From positions 558,001-622,000 of the forward strand of contig NZ_RAPZ01000011.1 of assembly GCF_003610375.1 (NCBI RefSeq): a stretch of 64,000 nt of DNA, given 5' to 3'. Source of the stretch: Sphingomonas sp. PP-CC-1A-547. Its GTDB lineage: Bacteria; Pseudomonadota; Alphaproteobacteria; Sphingomonadales; Sphingomonadaceae. The position numbers and the translations under genes are program-made. Under the pieces are notes generated by a model. It ran no database searches. It saw only the letters and a program-made list of their open reading frames with translations, and was not told the DNA's origin. Of this stretch, positions 55,938 through 64,000 are shown one piece after another (the stretch's first letter is position 1; every line of letters begins with the position of its first letter).

Positions 55938-56526
55938 GATCGATATCGAGAAGCGGCTCGGCGATACGCAGGTGTCGTTGACGCTGGAGGCAGGCGAGGG
56001 GGCGACGGTGCTGTTCGGCCCGTCGGGCGTCGGAAAATCAAGCGTTCTCAACATGGTCGCCGGGCTACTCCGCCCCGACCGCGGCCGGATCGTGGTCGAT
56101 GGTGAAACGCTGTTCGGCGACGGCTTGGACGTACCACCCGAGCGCAGGAGAGCCGGATATGTCTTTCAGGAAGCGCGATTATTCCCGCATAAACGCGTGC
56201 GCGCGAACCTGCTGTACGGCGTTCGTGGCGAAGCGGAGCGGTTCGAGGACATAATCGGTTTTCTCGGCATCGGTCGTCTGCTCGATCGCTGGCCGCGCAC
56301 GCTCTCCGGCGGCGAAGCGCAGCGAGTGGCGATCGGCCGGGCGCTGCTCAGCCAACCGGGCTTCCTGTTGCTCGACGAACCGCTGTCGTCGCTCGATCGT
56401 GCGCGTCGCGAAGAGATCATGCTGGCGATCGAGCATGTCCGCGACGTACTCAAGCTTCCGATCCTGATGGTGACGCACGACCCTGAAGAGGCCGAGCGGA
56501 TCGGAAACCGGGTCGTGCGGATGTAG
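55927..56526 (+). CDS. modC: Molybdate ABC transporter ATPase ModC, short form without Mop domain
   Basis: ModC powers molybdate import. The 199-residue product has Walker A GPSGVGKSS (31-39), Q-loop FQEARLFPH, signature LSGGEAQR, Walker B LLLDEPLSSLD and H-loop VTHDPEEA. It stops right after the ATPase core; usual ModC proteins have about 350 residues with a C-terminal TOBE/Mop domain that binds molybdate and gives feedback inhibition. The stop codon is clean and the converging bglX-type gene starts 18 bases later, so this is a true short form and not a window effect. Fine control of uptake may therefore be lost or done elsewhere. Confidence 0.93.
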   Translation: MSFKIDIEKRLGDTQVSLTLEAGEGATVLFGPSGVGKSSVLNMVAGLLRPDRGRIVVDGETLFGDGLDVPPERRRAGYVFQEARLFPHKRVRANLLYGVRGEAERFEDIIGFLGIGRLLDRWPRTLSGGEAQRVAIGRALLSQPGFLLLDEPLSSLDRARREEIMLAIEHVRDVLKLPILMVTHDPEEAERIGNRVVRM

Positions 56527-56544
56527 CTTCGCGGACGAACAGGG

Positions 56545-58776
56545 TTATACGAGTTCGAAGCTCTGTTTCTCGCCATCGACGGAACTCGTCGCTACCCAGA
56601 GGTCGAACAGGCCCGGTTCGATCACCCAATCGCCATCACCCCAAAAGCGTAGGTCTTCGCGCTTCAAGGTCAATGTCACGCGCTTCGATGCGCCGGGTGC
56701 CAGTGAAACGCGCGCGAACCCCTTGAGTTCGCGGACCGGTCGGGTGCGGCTGGCGACCCGGTCGTGGATGTACAGCTGCACCACTTCGTCGCCGGCTCGC
56801 GCACCGGTGTTCGTAACGGTGGCGGTCACCGTAAGCGCATTGGTCATCCGCGCTGGCGCGACGACATTCGATACCGAAAAGCTGGTGTAGCTCAGGCCGT
56901 GACCGAACGGATAAAGCGCTTCGTTCTTGGTCTCACGGTAGCGCGACTTGTATTCTTGGCTGCCCGTATCCGGTGCCGGGCGACCCGTGTTCTTGTGATT
57001 GTAGAAATAGGGTTCCTGCCCGCTCTCGTTGGGGAAGCTGGCGGAAAGCTTGGCTGAAGGGTTGACGTCGCCGAACAGAACGTCGGCGATCGCGTTGCCG
57101 CTTTCGGAGCCGAGAAACCACGTCGCGAGGATGGCTGGTGCGGCCTTCACTGCCCCGTGCAGGGCAAGAGCGCGGCCGTGGCGGAGGAGGACAATCATTG
57201 GCTTGCCGGTCGCTGCAATGGCTTCGGCGAGCGCTATCTGCGGGGCTGGGATGGTGATCTCGGTGCGCGATTGCGCTTCGCCCGACATGAGTTGAGATTC
57301 CCCGACCGCGAGCAGGACGATGTCCGCGTTTTGCGCAGCGGCGACGGCGGCGGCGATCCCACCGGGCAGGGGCGCTTCGATCTCCGACCCCGGCGCTGTC
57401 GTGACCGTCAGTCCGCGTGTGCGGAGCCCCTGCGCGATCGAAACGTTGAGCTTTTCGTCGGCCATGAACGCCCAGGTGCCGACGACGTTCTTGCGATCCT
57501 CCGCAAACGGGCCAATCAAGGCGATGCGGCCCGGGTTCTTCTTCAAGGGCAGCAGGTTACCGTCGTTCTTTAGCAATACGATCGAACGCGCCCCGGCCTC
57601 GCGGCTGAGCTTCAGCATGGCGGGTGTCGAGACGCTGGTGCGTTCCGCCTTCTGGCTGACCGAGCGATAGGCATTGTCGAACAGGCCGATCGCATCCTTC
57701 AGGTGCAACACACGCCGAACGCCTTCGTCGAGCCGCGCGAGCGGGACCTCGCCCTTCTCGACGAGGTCGGGGAGCCACAGATTGAACAGGTTGGACTGCA
57801 TGGCCATGTCCATCCCTGCCATGAACGCCTTCTTCGCGGCGTCGCGGCCATCGGTGGCATAGCCGTGTGCGATCAGTTCCTCGTCCGCGGTATAGTCGCC
57901 GACCACCATCCCGCGGAACCGCCATTCGCCACGCAGCAGGTCGGTCATCAGCCAGTGATTGCCGCTGGAAGGAACGCCGTCGATGTCGTTGAACGCGCTC
58001 ATCAAAGTTGCAACGCCAGCATCGACCGCAGCCCTGAAAGGAGCGAGGTGGACTTCGTGCAGCGTCGCGGAGGATATTTCAGTGAAGTTGTAATCCTGGC
58101 CACCGGAAACCGCTCCGTACGCAGCGAAATGCTTGGCGCAGGCGGCGACGCGCGTGGGGTCGCGAAGATCGTTGCCCTGAAAACCGCGGACTCGCGCTTT
58201 GGCCAGTTCCATGCCGAGATACGGATCCTCGCCCGAGCCTTCCGCGACACGACCCCAGCGTTGATCGCGCGCGACGTCGACCATCGGCGCGAAGGTCCAG
58301 TGGATGCCGAGCGCCGTGGTCTCAAGCGCTGCCGCACGTGCGGTGCGCATCGCTAGGTCGGGGTCGAACGCGCAGGCCTCTGCGATCGGCAGCGGGTAGG
58401 CGGTGCGCAGGCCGTGGATGACGTCGCCAGCGAATATCAGGGGAATCTTCAAGCGGGTCGCGAGCGCGGCGTCCTGCGCCGCCTTGGCACCGGCATAGCC
58501 GACACCGTTGAAGAGCATCCCGATCTGCCCGGTCTTGATCCGAGCAAGCTGCTCCGCCGCGCCCCCGGTCGCAAGGCCTGGGTTGAAGGGCACGCCGATC
58601 GGTCGGATCTGATCCGAGAAGCAACTGAGCTGGCCCGCTTTTTCGGCGGGCGTCATCTTGGCGATCAGGCTCTCGATCCGGTCGCTTTGCGCAAACACGG
58701 TGGTCGAGCCGAGCGACAGGCCAGCGATGGCCGCGCCGCCGGTCAGCATCTGGCGACGGTCTAGAATGGGCGACAT
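56545..58776 (-). CDS. bglX: Glycoside hydrolase family 3 beta-glucosidase, Tat-exported
   Basis: This 743-residue GH3 enzyme removes terminal beta-linked glucose or related sugars. The N-terminus RRQMLTGGAAIAGLSLG resembles a twin-arginine signal, which fits a periplasmic enzyme. The (beta/alpha)8 domain includes KHFAAYGAVSGGQDY and the nucleophile block RGMVVGDYTADEEL (Asp near residue 290). The C-terminal part holds the alpha/beta sandwich and a fibronectin-III-like domain (about 640-743). Family name BglX is used for similarity; the natural substrate is unproven. AGGAG lies just before ATG 58776. Confidence 0.93.
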   Translation of the reverse strand: MSPILDRRQMLTGGAAIAGLSLGSTTVFAQSDRIESLIAKMTPAEKAGQLSCFSDQIRPIGVPFNPGLATGGAAEQLARIKTGQIGMLFNGVGYAGAKAAQDAALATRLKIPLIFAGDVIHGLRTAYPLPIAEACAFDPDLAMRTARAAALETTALGIHWTFAPMVDVARDQRWGRVAEGSGEDPYLGMELAKARVRGFQGNDLRDPTRVAACAKHFAAYGAVSGGQDYNFTEISSATLHEVHLAPFRAAVDAGVATLMSAFNDIDGVPSSGNHWLMTDLLRGEWRFRGMVVGDYTADEELIAHGYATDGRDAAKKAFMAGMDMAMQSNLFNLWLPDLVEKGEVPLARLDEGVRRVLHLKDAIGLFDNAYRSVSQKAERTSVSTPAMLKLSREAGARSIVLLKNDGNLLPLKKNPGRIALIGPFAEDRKNVVGTWAFMADEKLNVSIAQGLRTRGLTVTTAPGSEIEAPLPGGIAAAVAAAQNADIVLLAVGESQLMSGEAQSRTEITIPAPQIALAEAIAATGKPMIVLLRHGRALALHGAVKAAPAILATWFLGSESGNAIADVLFGDVNPSAKLSASFPNESGQEPYFYNHKNTGRPAPDTGSQEYKSRYRETKNEALYPFGHGLSYTSFSVSNVVAPARMTNALTVTATVTNTGARAGDEVVQLYIHDRVASRTRPVRELKGFARVSLAPGASKRVTLTLKREDLRFWGDGDWVIEPGLFDLWVATSSVDGEKQSFELV

Positions 58777-58813
58777 ATCCTGCTCCTCAGTCTTTGGAGC
58801 GGGGTAGTCGCTG

Positions 58814-58847
58814 GACCGCGGTTCCGCAAATTTGCGAAACCGCGGTC
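58814..58847. promoter_or_regulatory. 34-bp near-perfect palindrome between htpG and bglX
   Basis: GACCGCGGTTCCGCAAA and TTTGCGAAACCGCGGTC are inverted halves with a single mismatch (58824 against 58837) and no loop. It starts eight bases after the htpG stop and ends 38 bases before the bglX start, both on the minus strand. Without a T run it may be a terminator-like hairpin or an operator. Confidence 0.55.
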
Positions 58848-58854
58848 GGGGCGC

Positions 58855-60759
58855 TTAGCCGAGCGCGCGCGTGAAAAGCCGCGTCAGGCGAGCCGAGAAA
58901 GCGCGGGCGTCGACCGGACGCTCGCCATCGGCGATCTGCGCCTCGTCGAACAACAGGTGCGCCGCGTCCTCGCGCAGGGCCGTCTCGGTCTCGCCGAGCG
59001 CTGCCAGCTTGGCGATCAATGCCGAGCGCGGGTTGATCTCCAGCACCGGCTTGGCCGCCGGCATCGCCTGACCGCTCGCCGCGAGGATGCGTTCGAGCTG
59101 GCGATCCATGCCGCTGTCCGCTGCGACGAGGCAGACGGCGCTGTCCGTCAAGCGCTCGGACGCGCGGACCTCCGAAACGGCATCGGCGAGCGTCGTTTTC
59201 ACGAACGCGATGAAGTCCGCGACTTCGGGCGTCGTATCGGCGGTCGGCTCCTCGGCACCGTCTACGAGCGGGATCAGGCCGAGATCGGCCGCACCCTGCG
59301 TAACCGACTTGAACGGCTTGCCGTCATGATCGATGCCCGCCGTCACCCAGAACCCGTCGACCGAGTCCGGCAGCAACAGCACTTCGATCCCACGCGCGCG
59401 GAACCCCTCGAGCTGCGGGGAGGCTTCGAGCCGGTCGAGATCGGTACCGACCGCGTAATAGATCGCGGTCTGGTTGTCCTTCATCGCCGCGACGTAATCG
59501 GCGACCGAACGCCATGCGCCGTCGGACGTCGTGGTCTTGAACCGGGCGAGCTTCAGCAGTGCCTCGCGCCGTTCGAAATCTTCGTACAGCCCCTCCTTCA
59601 GGACCGCGCCGAAATTCTCCCAGATCTTCGCATAGGCCTCAGGGTCGCGCGTCGCGAGCTTGTCGAGCTCGCCGAGCACGCGCCCGGTCACGCCCTTGCG
59701 GATTGCCGAGAGCATCGGGCTTTCCTGGATCATCTCGCGCGAGACATTGAGCGGCAGGTCGGATGAATCGACCAGCCCGCGCATGAAGCGGAGATAGCGG
59801 GGCAAGACTTCGGCATCGTCGGTGATGAACACGCGTTTGACGTATAACTTCATGCGGCCGTTGCGGTCGGGGTCGAACAGGTCGAACGGCTTGGCCCCCG
59901 GGACATAGGCGAGCACCGAATATTCGTGCAGCCCCTCGGCGCGGTAGTGGAGCGTCAGTGCGGGTTCGTCATACTGGCCGGACACGCTCCGGTAGAAATC
60001 GGCATAATCCTCGACCGAGATATCCGCCTTCGGCTTGGTCCACAGCGCGGCGCCGTCGGCGATGTCGACCGGATCGGCATCGGGCTTTTCGCGCAGCGTG
60101 ATCGGCACGGGTACGTGACCCGACTGGTCCTTGATCAGGCGCTCGACGGTGAACCGGTCGGTGTAGGTGGTCGCGTCTTCGAGCAGGTGCAGCACGACGC
60201 GGGTGCCGCGGGCAGGGGCGTCGGCGGTCGGCACGTCGGCGATCGTGTAGGTGCCGAGGCCGTCCGACGACCAGAGCGAGGCGGTGTCCGCGCCGGCGCG
60301 CCGCGAGATCACGTCGACCTTCGATGCGACCATGAACGCGGAATAGAAGCCGACGCCGAACTGGCCGATCAGCTGCGCGCCGTCGCTTCCGCTCGACGCG
60401 GCGATCCGGTCCATGAACGCCTTGGTGCCCGAGCGCGCGATCGTGCCAAGCGCCTCGCCCATGTCCTCGGCAGTCATGCCGATGCCGTTGTCCTCGATCG
60501 TCAGCGTCTTGGCGTCGGGATCGAGCGTGATCGCGATCGCCAGCCGGGTCTCGTCGCCAAGCAACTCGGGCGCGCTCAACGCCTCGTACCGCAGCTTTTC
60601 ACACGCATCGGCGGCGTTCGAGATCAGCTCGCGCAGGAATACGGTCTTATCCGAATAGACCGAGTGCACCATCATGTGGAGCAGCCGCGCGACGTCCGCC
60701 TCGAAGGCGTGGGTCTCGGGCGCGGACGTCTCGGCAGCGGAAGCGGTTTCGATGGTCAT
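58855..60759 (-). CDS. htpG: Molecular chaperone HtpG (Hsp90 family)
   Basis: HtpG is the bacterial Hsp90, a cytosolic ATP-dependent chaperone. From ATG 60759 the protein has 634 residues. The GHKL ATPase shows FLRELISNAADACEKLR, the DNGIGM motif and GQFGVGFYSAFMV. The middle domain includes YVKRVFITDDAEVLPRYLRFMRGLVDSSDLPLNVSRE, and the C-terminal dimerisation domain follows. Length is normal. The upstream region has a candidate heat-shock promoter. Confidence 0.97.
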   Translation of the reverse strand: MTIETASAAETSAPETHAFEADVARLLHMMVHSVYSDKTVFLRELISNAADACEKLRYEALSAPELLGDETRLAIAITLDPDAKTLTIEDNGIGMTAEDMGEALGTIARSGTKAFMDRIAASSGSDGAQLIGQFGVGFYSAFMVASKVDVISRRAGADTASLWSSDGLGTYTIADVPTADAPARGTRVVLHLLEDATTYTDRFTVERLIKDQSGHVPVPITLREKPDADPVDIADGAALWTKPKADISVEDYADFYRSVSGQYDEPALTLHYRAEGLHEYSVLAYVPGAKPFDLFDPDRNGRMKLYVKRVFITDDAEVLPRYLRFMRGLVDSSDLPLNVSREMIQESPMLSAIRKGVTGRVLGELDKLATRDPEAYAKIWENFGAVLKEGLYEDFERREALLKLARFKTTTSDGAWRSVADYVAAMKDNQTAIYYAVGTDLDRLEASPQLEGFRARGIEVLLLPDSVDGFWVTAGIDHDGKPFKSVTQGAADLGLIPLVDGAEEPTADTTPEVADFIAFVKTTLADAVSEVRASERLTDSAVCLVAADSGMDRQLERILAASGQAMPAAKPVLEINPRSALIAKLAALGETETALREDAAHLLFDEAQIADGERPVDARAFSARLTRLFTRALG

Positions 60760-61111
60760 AGGATGTGACAGGTCTCTTGGTGAAATGATCAGTCCGAGAA
60801 TTGGCCGGAGCACGTACCGAATTCAAGGCCCGCGTGTTCGTACGGGTTATCGCCACAAGATCGTCACCGCGGCGTTAAAGATTTCATTTGCGTTACATGC
60901 CAAAGCAATGTTCAATCCGGATCGTCCAGTCAAAAGATGCAACGTGTCGAGATATCGCGTGCAAAGGAACGATGTGTTCTTTTGCGATCGCTGTCTGACG
61001 TCCATCGGGGCTGGCGGGGGATGATGATCCTGCAAGGCTGCTGACGGGTTCGATCCGCCGGCAATTCTGATGTTCGGCAAACCCAGGGGGGTGCCGTTTC
61101 GGGGGGCCTTG
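60760..61111. other. Intergenic gap upstream of htpG and the amine oxidase
   Basis: Besides the candidate sigma-32 promoter (60798-60827) I see no gene, repeat or structured RNA. The stretch from about 60870 to 61000 is relatively AT-rich and probably holds the promoter of the amine oxidase. Confidence 0.6.
60798..60827 (-). promoter_or_regulatory. Candidate heat-shock (sigma-32-type) promoter for htpG
   Basis: On the minus strand CTTGAA (60827-60822) is followed 17 bases later by CCAATTC (60804-60798), a partial match to the RpoH consensus CTTGAAA and CCCCATnT. The position 40 to 70 bases before ATG 60759 fits. The spacer is on the long side, so support is moderate. Confidence 0.4.
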
Positions 61112-62755
61112 ATGACTAGACACGGTGTGATGACACGCAGGACCTTGTTGGGCCGACTTGGCCTGATGGGAGGGTTGAGCGCTACGCTTGGCGCAATGCA
61201 GGCTTTGGGTCTTACCAATGGATTGATCGGTACCTCGCAGGCGGAGGGGCTGGCGATGCTGCCGCCGGGGGTCGGCAAGGGAACACATGTCGTCGTGCTC
61301 GGGGCTGGGATCGCCGGGCTGACCGCGGCATACGAACTCGAACAAGCGGGCTTCCAGGTCACCTTGCTCGAAGCCCGCGAGCGGGTCGGTGGGCGCGCCT
61401 GGACGGTGCGTGACGGCGACAAGATCGAGATGATCGGCGAGCAAACGCAGACTGCCAAGTTCTCCGACGGAATCTACTTCAACGCGGGGCCGGCGCGCAT
61501 TCCGAGCTTTCACCAAGGACTGATCGGGTACGCGAAGAAGTTCGACGTGCCGCTGGAGGTCGAGGTCAATTCTAGCCGTTCGGCGTACGTGATGGGCGAG
61601 AACGGCAGCAAGATCCGGATGCGGACCGCGATCAACGACATGCGCGGCCACATCGCCGAACTGTTGGCGAAGGCGATCAATCAGGGTGCGCTCGATCAGT
61701 CGGTGACGGCGGCGGACAAGCAGAAACTCCTGCCGTTCCTCAAGGCATATGGCGACCTCGGTACCGACTATGCGTTTGCGGGCACCGAGCGATCGGGGTT
61801 CGGGACGGCGCCGGGTGCGGGCGTCACCTTCTCGTCGGCGGGCAGCGCAGTGCCGATGGACCAGTTGCTGGCGAACGAACGGCTGCCGATGACGCTGTTC
61901 GAGGACAACCTCTACATGCAGGCGACGATGTTCGAGCCGGTCGGCGGCATGGACCGGATCCATGCCGGGTTCGATCGCAACCTGCGCCGTCCCGCGATCC
62001 GCGGTGCGGAGGTCACGAAAGTCCGTCACACCGCCCGCGGCGTCGACGTCGTCTACCGTGACAAGGCGAGCGGCGTGGTCGACACAGTGACGGCGGATTA
62101 CATCATCTGCACGATCCCGTTCCCGGTGCTCGCGACGATCGATACCGACTTCTCGCCCGCGTTGAAGAAGACGATCGCCGGGGTGGTCTACGATCACTCG
62201 AACAAGGTCGCGTTCGAAAGCCCGCGCTTCTGGGAACGCGAACAGATCTATGGCGGCATCTCGTTCGTCGGCGGCCCGACGACACTGATCTGGTACCCAT
62301 CGGCAGGGCTGCACTCTGCCCGCGGCATGATCCTGGGCTGTTATTCGTCGGGACCCAATGCCGCCGAGTTTGCCAAGCGGCCGATCGCGGAACAGATCGC
62401 CTTTTCGCGTGGGGTGATCGATCGGCTGCATCCCGGGCATGGCGGCGATCTGGTCAATGGCATCGCGGTGAACTGGCACAAGATCCCGTACAGCCTGGGG
62501 CCTTGGCCCGACTGGAACGCGGGCAGCACCAATGGGCGGCAGGAGGGGCATATCGATACGCCCGAGTTTCGCCTGCTCCAGCAGCCCGACGGCCGTGTTT
62601 ATTTCGCGTCCGCCGCACTCAGCCAAACGCCGGGCTGGCAGGAGGGCGGCATTCAGTCCGCGCAAGGGCAGGTCATCGCGCTGGCTAAACGCGTCGCGGC
62701 GCAGGGCGCCAACCGGGCCGTACTGGGTTCACGCGATGGAAGACGCGCAGCCTAA
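61112..62755 (+). CDS. Flavin monoamine oxidase family protein, Tat-exported
   Basis: This FAD-dependent amine oxidase has 547 residues from ATG 61112 (ATG 61130 is also possible). The N-terminus MTRRTLLGRLGLMGG is a twin-arginine signal, so the enzyme is exported folded with FAD. The FAD-binding Rossmann motif VVVLGAGIAGLTAAYELE lies near residues 58-75 and the second motif ERVGGRAWTV follows. The C-terminal block FASAALSQTPGWQEGGIQSAQGQV closes the flavin site. Family members oxidise amines or L-amino acids; the substrate is unknown. It precedes a TonB receptor, but with a separate AT-rich promoter region between them. Confidence 0.92.
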   Translation: MTRHGVMTRRTLLGRLGLMGGLSATLGAMQALGLTNGLIGTSQAEGLAMLPPGVGKGTHVVVLGAGIAGLTAAYELEQAGFQVTLLEARERVGGRAWTVRDGDKIEMIGEQTQTAKFSDGIYFNAGPARIPSFHQGLIGYAKKFDVPLEVEVNSSRSAYVMGENGSKIRMRTAINDMRGHIAELLAKAINQGALDQSVTAADKQKLLPFLKAYGDLGTDYAFAGTERSGFGTAPGAGVTFSSAGSAVPMDQLLANERLPMTLFEDNLYMQATMFEPVGGMDRIHAGFDRNLRRPAIRGAEVTKVRHTARGVDVVYRDKASGVVDTVTADYIICTIPFPVLATIDTDFSPALKKTIAGVVYDHSNKVAFESPRFWEREQIYGGISFVGGPTTLIWYPSAGLHSARGMILGCYSSGPNAAEFAKRPIAEQIAFSRGVIDRLHPGHGGDLVNGIAVNWHKIPYSLGPWPDWNAGSTNGRQEGHIDTPEFRLLQQPDGRVYFASAALSQTPGWQEGGIQSAQGQVIALAKRVAAQGANRAVLGSRDGRRAA

Positions 62756-62909
62756 CACCAGCGCCTCAAGGTAAAACGTTGCATATTAGTGACAGTGCAA
62801 ACAATAGTTCTGTATTAAATGTCGATTAGATCAGAATTAGTTGTCACGTATCCTTCTATAGTCAATCCTGACTAAGGTTAGGGAATCAAGTAAATCAGGG
62901 AATGGAACT

Positions 62910-62926
62910 ACGAAACGGTGTTTCGT
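62910..62926. promoter_or_regulatory. Inverted repeat upstream of the third TonB receptor
   Basis: ACGAAA-CGGTG-TTTCGT is a perfect 6-base inverted repeat with a 5-base centre, inside an AT-rich 260-base gap (62756-63014). It lies 89 bases before the receptor start and could be an operator or a small hairpin. Confidence 0.35.
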
Positions 62927-63014
62927 GGATCGGGTAACTGTAAATAGATGGCAGAAGATCATCGAAGAATATTGAGGATGGCTGAAGGCGCTCAACAATA
63001 AGGGGGGAAACCTT

Positions 63015-64000
63015 ATGCGGATCGTTACCAGCATTTCACGCGGCGCACTTATCGTGGCGCTCGCCAGCGCCGGACACATGACGGCCTCCGCGCAAACCGC
63101 GTCGGTTACCGTGACCGATCCCCAGACCGGATCTTCCGAGATACCCGACGACATCATCGTCACCGGCACGCGCGCGACAGGCATTACCGCGGCCGAAAGC
63201 GCTGCCCCGATCAAGGTGCTCGACGCCGAACTCATGAGCCATGTCGGCCAGCCCAATCTCAACCAGGTGCTGACCCAGCTCGTACCGTCGTTCACCGCGC
63301 AAGCGTTCGGCGGCGACACCGCCAACCTGACGCTGTCGGCGCGGTTGCGTGGGTTGAGCCCGAACCACACGCTGGTCCTGATCAACGGCAAGCGACGACA
63401 CGGCACCTCGAACCTCGCCGTCCTCGGCGGACCCTACCAGGGCGCGGCGACCGCCGATCTCGACCTGATCTCGCCAGCGTCGATCAAGCGAATCGAGGTG
63501 CTGGAGGACGGCGCCGCCGCCCAATATGGCTCGGATGCGATCGCCGGCGTCATCAACGTCATCCTGAAGGACGACAAGGAAGGCGGCGACGCTGCGCTGA
63601 CAGCGGGAGAGAATTACGACACCGGCGGCCGCACCTATGGGGGAAGCCTGCACCTCGCGACCAAGGTCGGTGAAAACGGCTTCATCAACGTCACCGGCTT
63701 CTACCGCTATCACGACTTCACGCAGGTCGGCGGGCTCGATCGCCGCATCACCGATATCAACGGCAAGCTGCTGACGAGTGCGACGACGCCGTCGATCACG
63801 CCGCTTCAGCAAAGCCTCTATCCGGGGATGTCCGACTTCCCCTACGTGAACAAGATCAGCGGCGATGCGCAGTCGCGCCTCATCAACCTCCAGTATAACT
63901 CGGCGTATGATTTCGGCGGTATCGAGGCGTACAGCTTCGGCACCTACTCACGCCGGGTCGCCAGCGCCTATGAGAATGTCCGGGTGCCGACCCGCGTATC
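63015..64000 (+). CDS. TonB-dependent receptor (3'-truncated by window)
   Basis: The frame is open from ATG 63015 (AAGGGGGGAAA upstream) to the window end, giving 328 codons. A signal peptide ends near ASAQT; then the TonB-box-like DDIIVTGTRA, plug blocks NLNQVLTQLVPSF, LRGLSPNHTLVLINGKRRH and IEVLEDGAAAQYGSDAIAGVINVILK, and the first barrel strands. This plug type is typical of large sphingomonad receptors. The amine oxidase immediately upstream hints at a nitrogenous ligand, but this is only a guess. Confidence 0.93.
   Translation, partial: MRIVTSISRGALIVALASAGHMTASAQTASVTVTDPQTGSSEIPDDIIVTGTRATGITAAESAAPIKVLDAELMSHVGQPNLNQVLTQLVPSFTAQAFGGDTANLTLSARLRGLSPNHTLVLINGKRRHGTSNLAVLGGPYQGAATADLDLISPASIKRIEVLEDGAAAQYGSDAIAGVINVILKDDKEGGDAALTAGENYDTGGRTYGGSLHLATKVGENGFINVTGFYRYHDFTQVGGLDRRITDINGKLLTSATTPSITPLQQSLYPGMSDFPYVNKISGDAQSRLINLQYNSAYDFGGIEAYSFGTYSRRVASAYENVRVPTRV

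Overview
The window is chromosomal DNA from an alphaproteobacterium of the order Sphingomonadales, most likely Sphingomonas or a close relative. Supporting this are the high GC content, three large TonB-dependent receptors (the last one cut by the window edge), a DivL-type pseudokinase, an RcdA homologue, a one-cysteine DksA, AddAB instead of RecBCD, and many short GC-rich palindromic intergenic repeats. Nearly all of it reads as ordinary housekeeping chromosome. I see no integrase, transposase, phage gene, CRISPR array or rRNA; the only RNA gene is one tRNA-Pro.

Layout. 0-8.6 kb: end of a trimeric autotransporter, an alpha/beta hydrolase, an M2 dipeptidyl carboxypeptidase, AMP nucleosidase, a peroxiredoxin, YqgE and adenosylhomocysteinase behind a perfect 20-bp palindrome. 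8.7-11.9 kb: a TonB-dependent receptor. 12-23.4 kb: a co-directional block divL-tsaE-amgK-murU-addB-addA-trxA, with overlapping genes from tsaE to addA. It joins cell-cycle signalling, tRNA t6A modification, MurNAc recycling and double-strand break repair. 23.4-30.4 kb: argJ, a secreted TonB-C-like protein, secA, yjbQ and a glycine-rich lipoprotein. 30.4-36.7 kb: mfd, sdhE, recG and a PilZ protein. 36.8-41.3 kb: tyrS, then the overlapping unit serS-surE-nlpD. 41.4-45.5 kb: a host-attachment-family protein, a Ser/Gly-rich exported protein with a PEP-CTERM-like tail, a DksA-like protein, a second PilZ protein, two divergent YdcH/DUF465 proteins and RcdA. 45.6-51 kb: tRNA-Pro(CGG), lepA, a small membrane protein and a second TonB receptor. 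51-56.5 kb: a giant GH18-like/deacetylase/GT2 fusion and modABC with a short ModC. 56.5-64 kb: a GH3 beta-glucosidase, htpG, a Tat-exported amine oxidase and the start of a third TonB receptor.

Connections. DivL (tyrosine in place of the H-box histidine) and RcdA (adaptor for CtrA proteolysis) belong to the same CtrA cell-cycle circuit, and a near-consensus CtrA box lies just upstream of rcdA. AmgK and MurU form the salvage route from MurNAc to UDP-MurNAc; NlpD acts on the cell wall through amidases. The two PilZ proteins, the GT2/deacetylase fusion, the attachment-family protein and the exported low-complexity protein all suggest surface and exopolysaccharide functions. The most interesting observations are the DivL degeneration, the candidate SahR-type operator at ahcY, the three-activity polysaccharide enzyme, the regulatory-domain-less ModC, and the dispersed families of paired palindromes. 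I found no clearly new multi-gene system.
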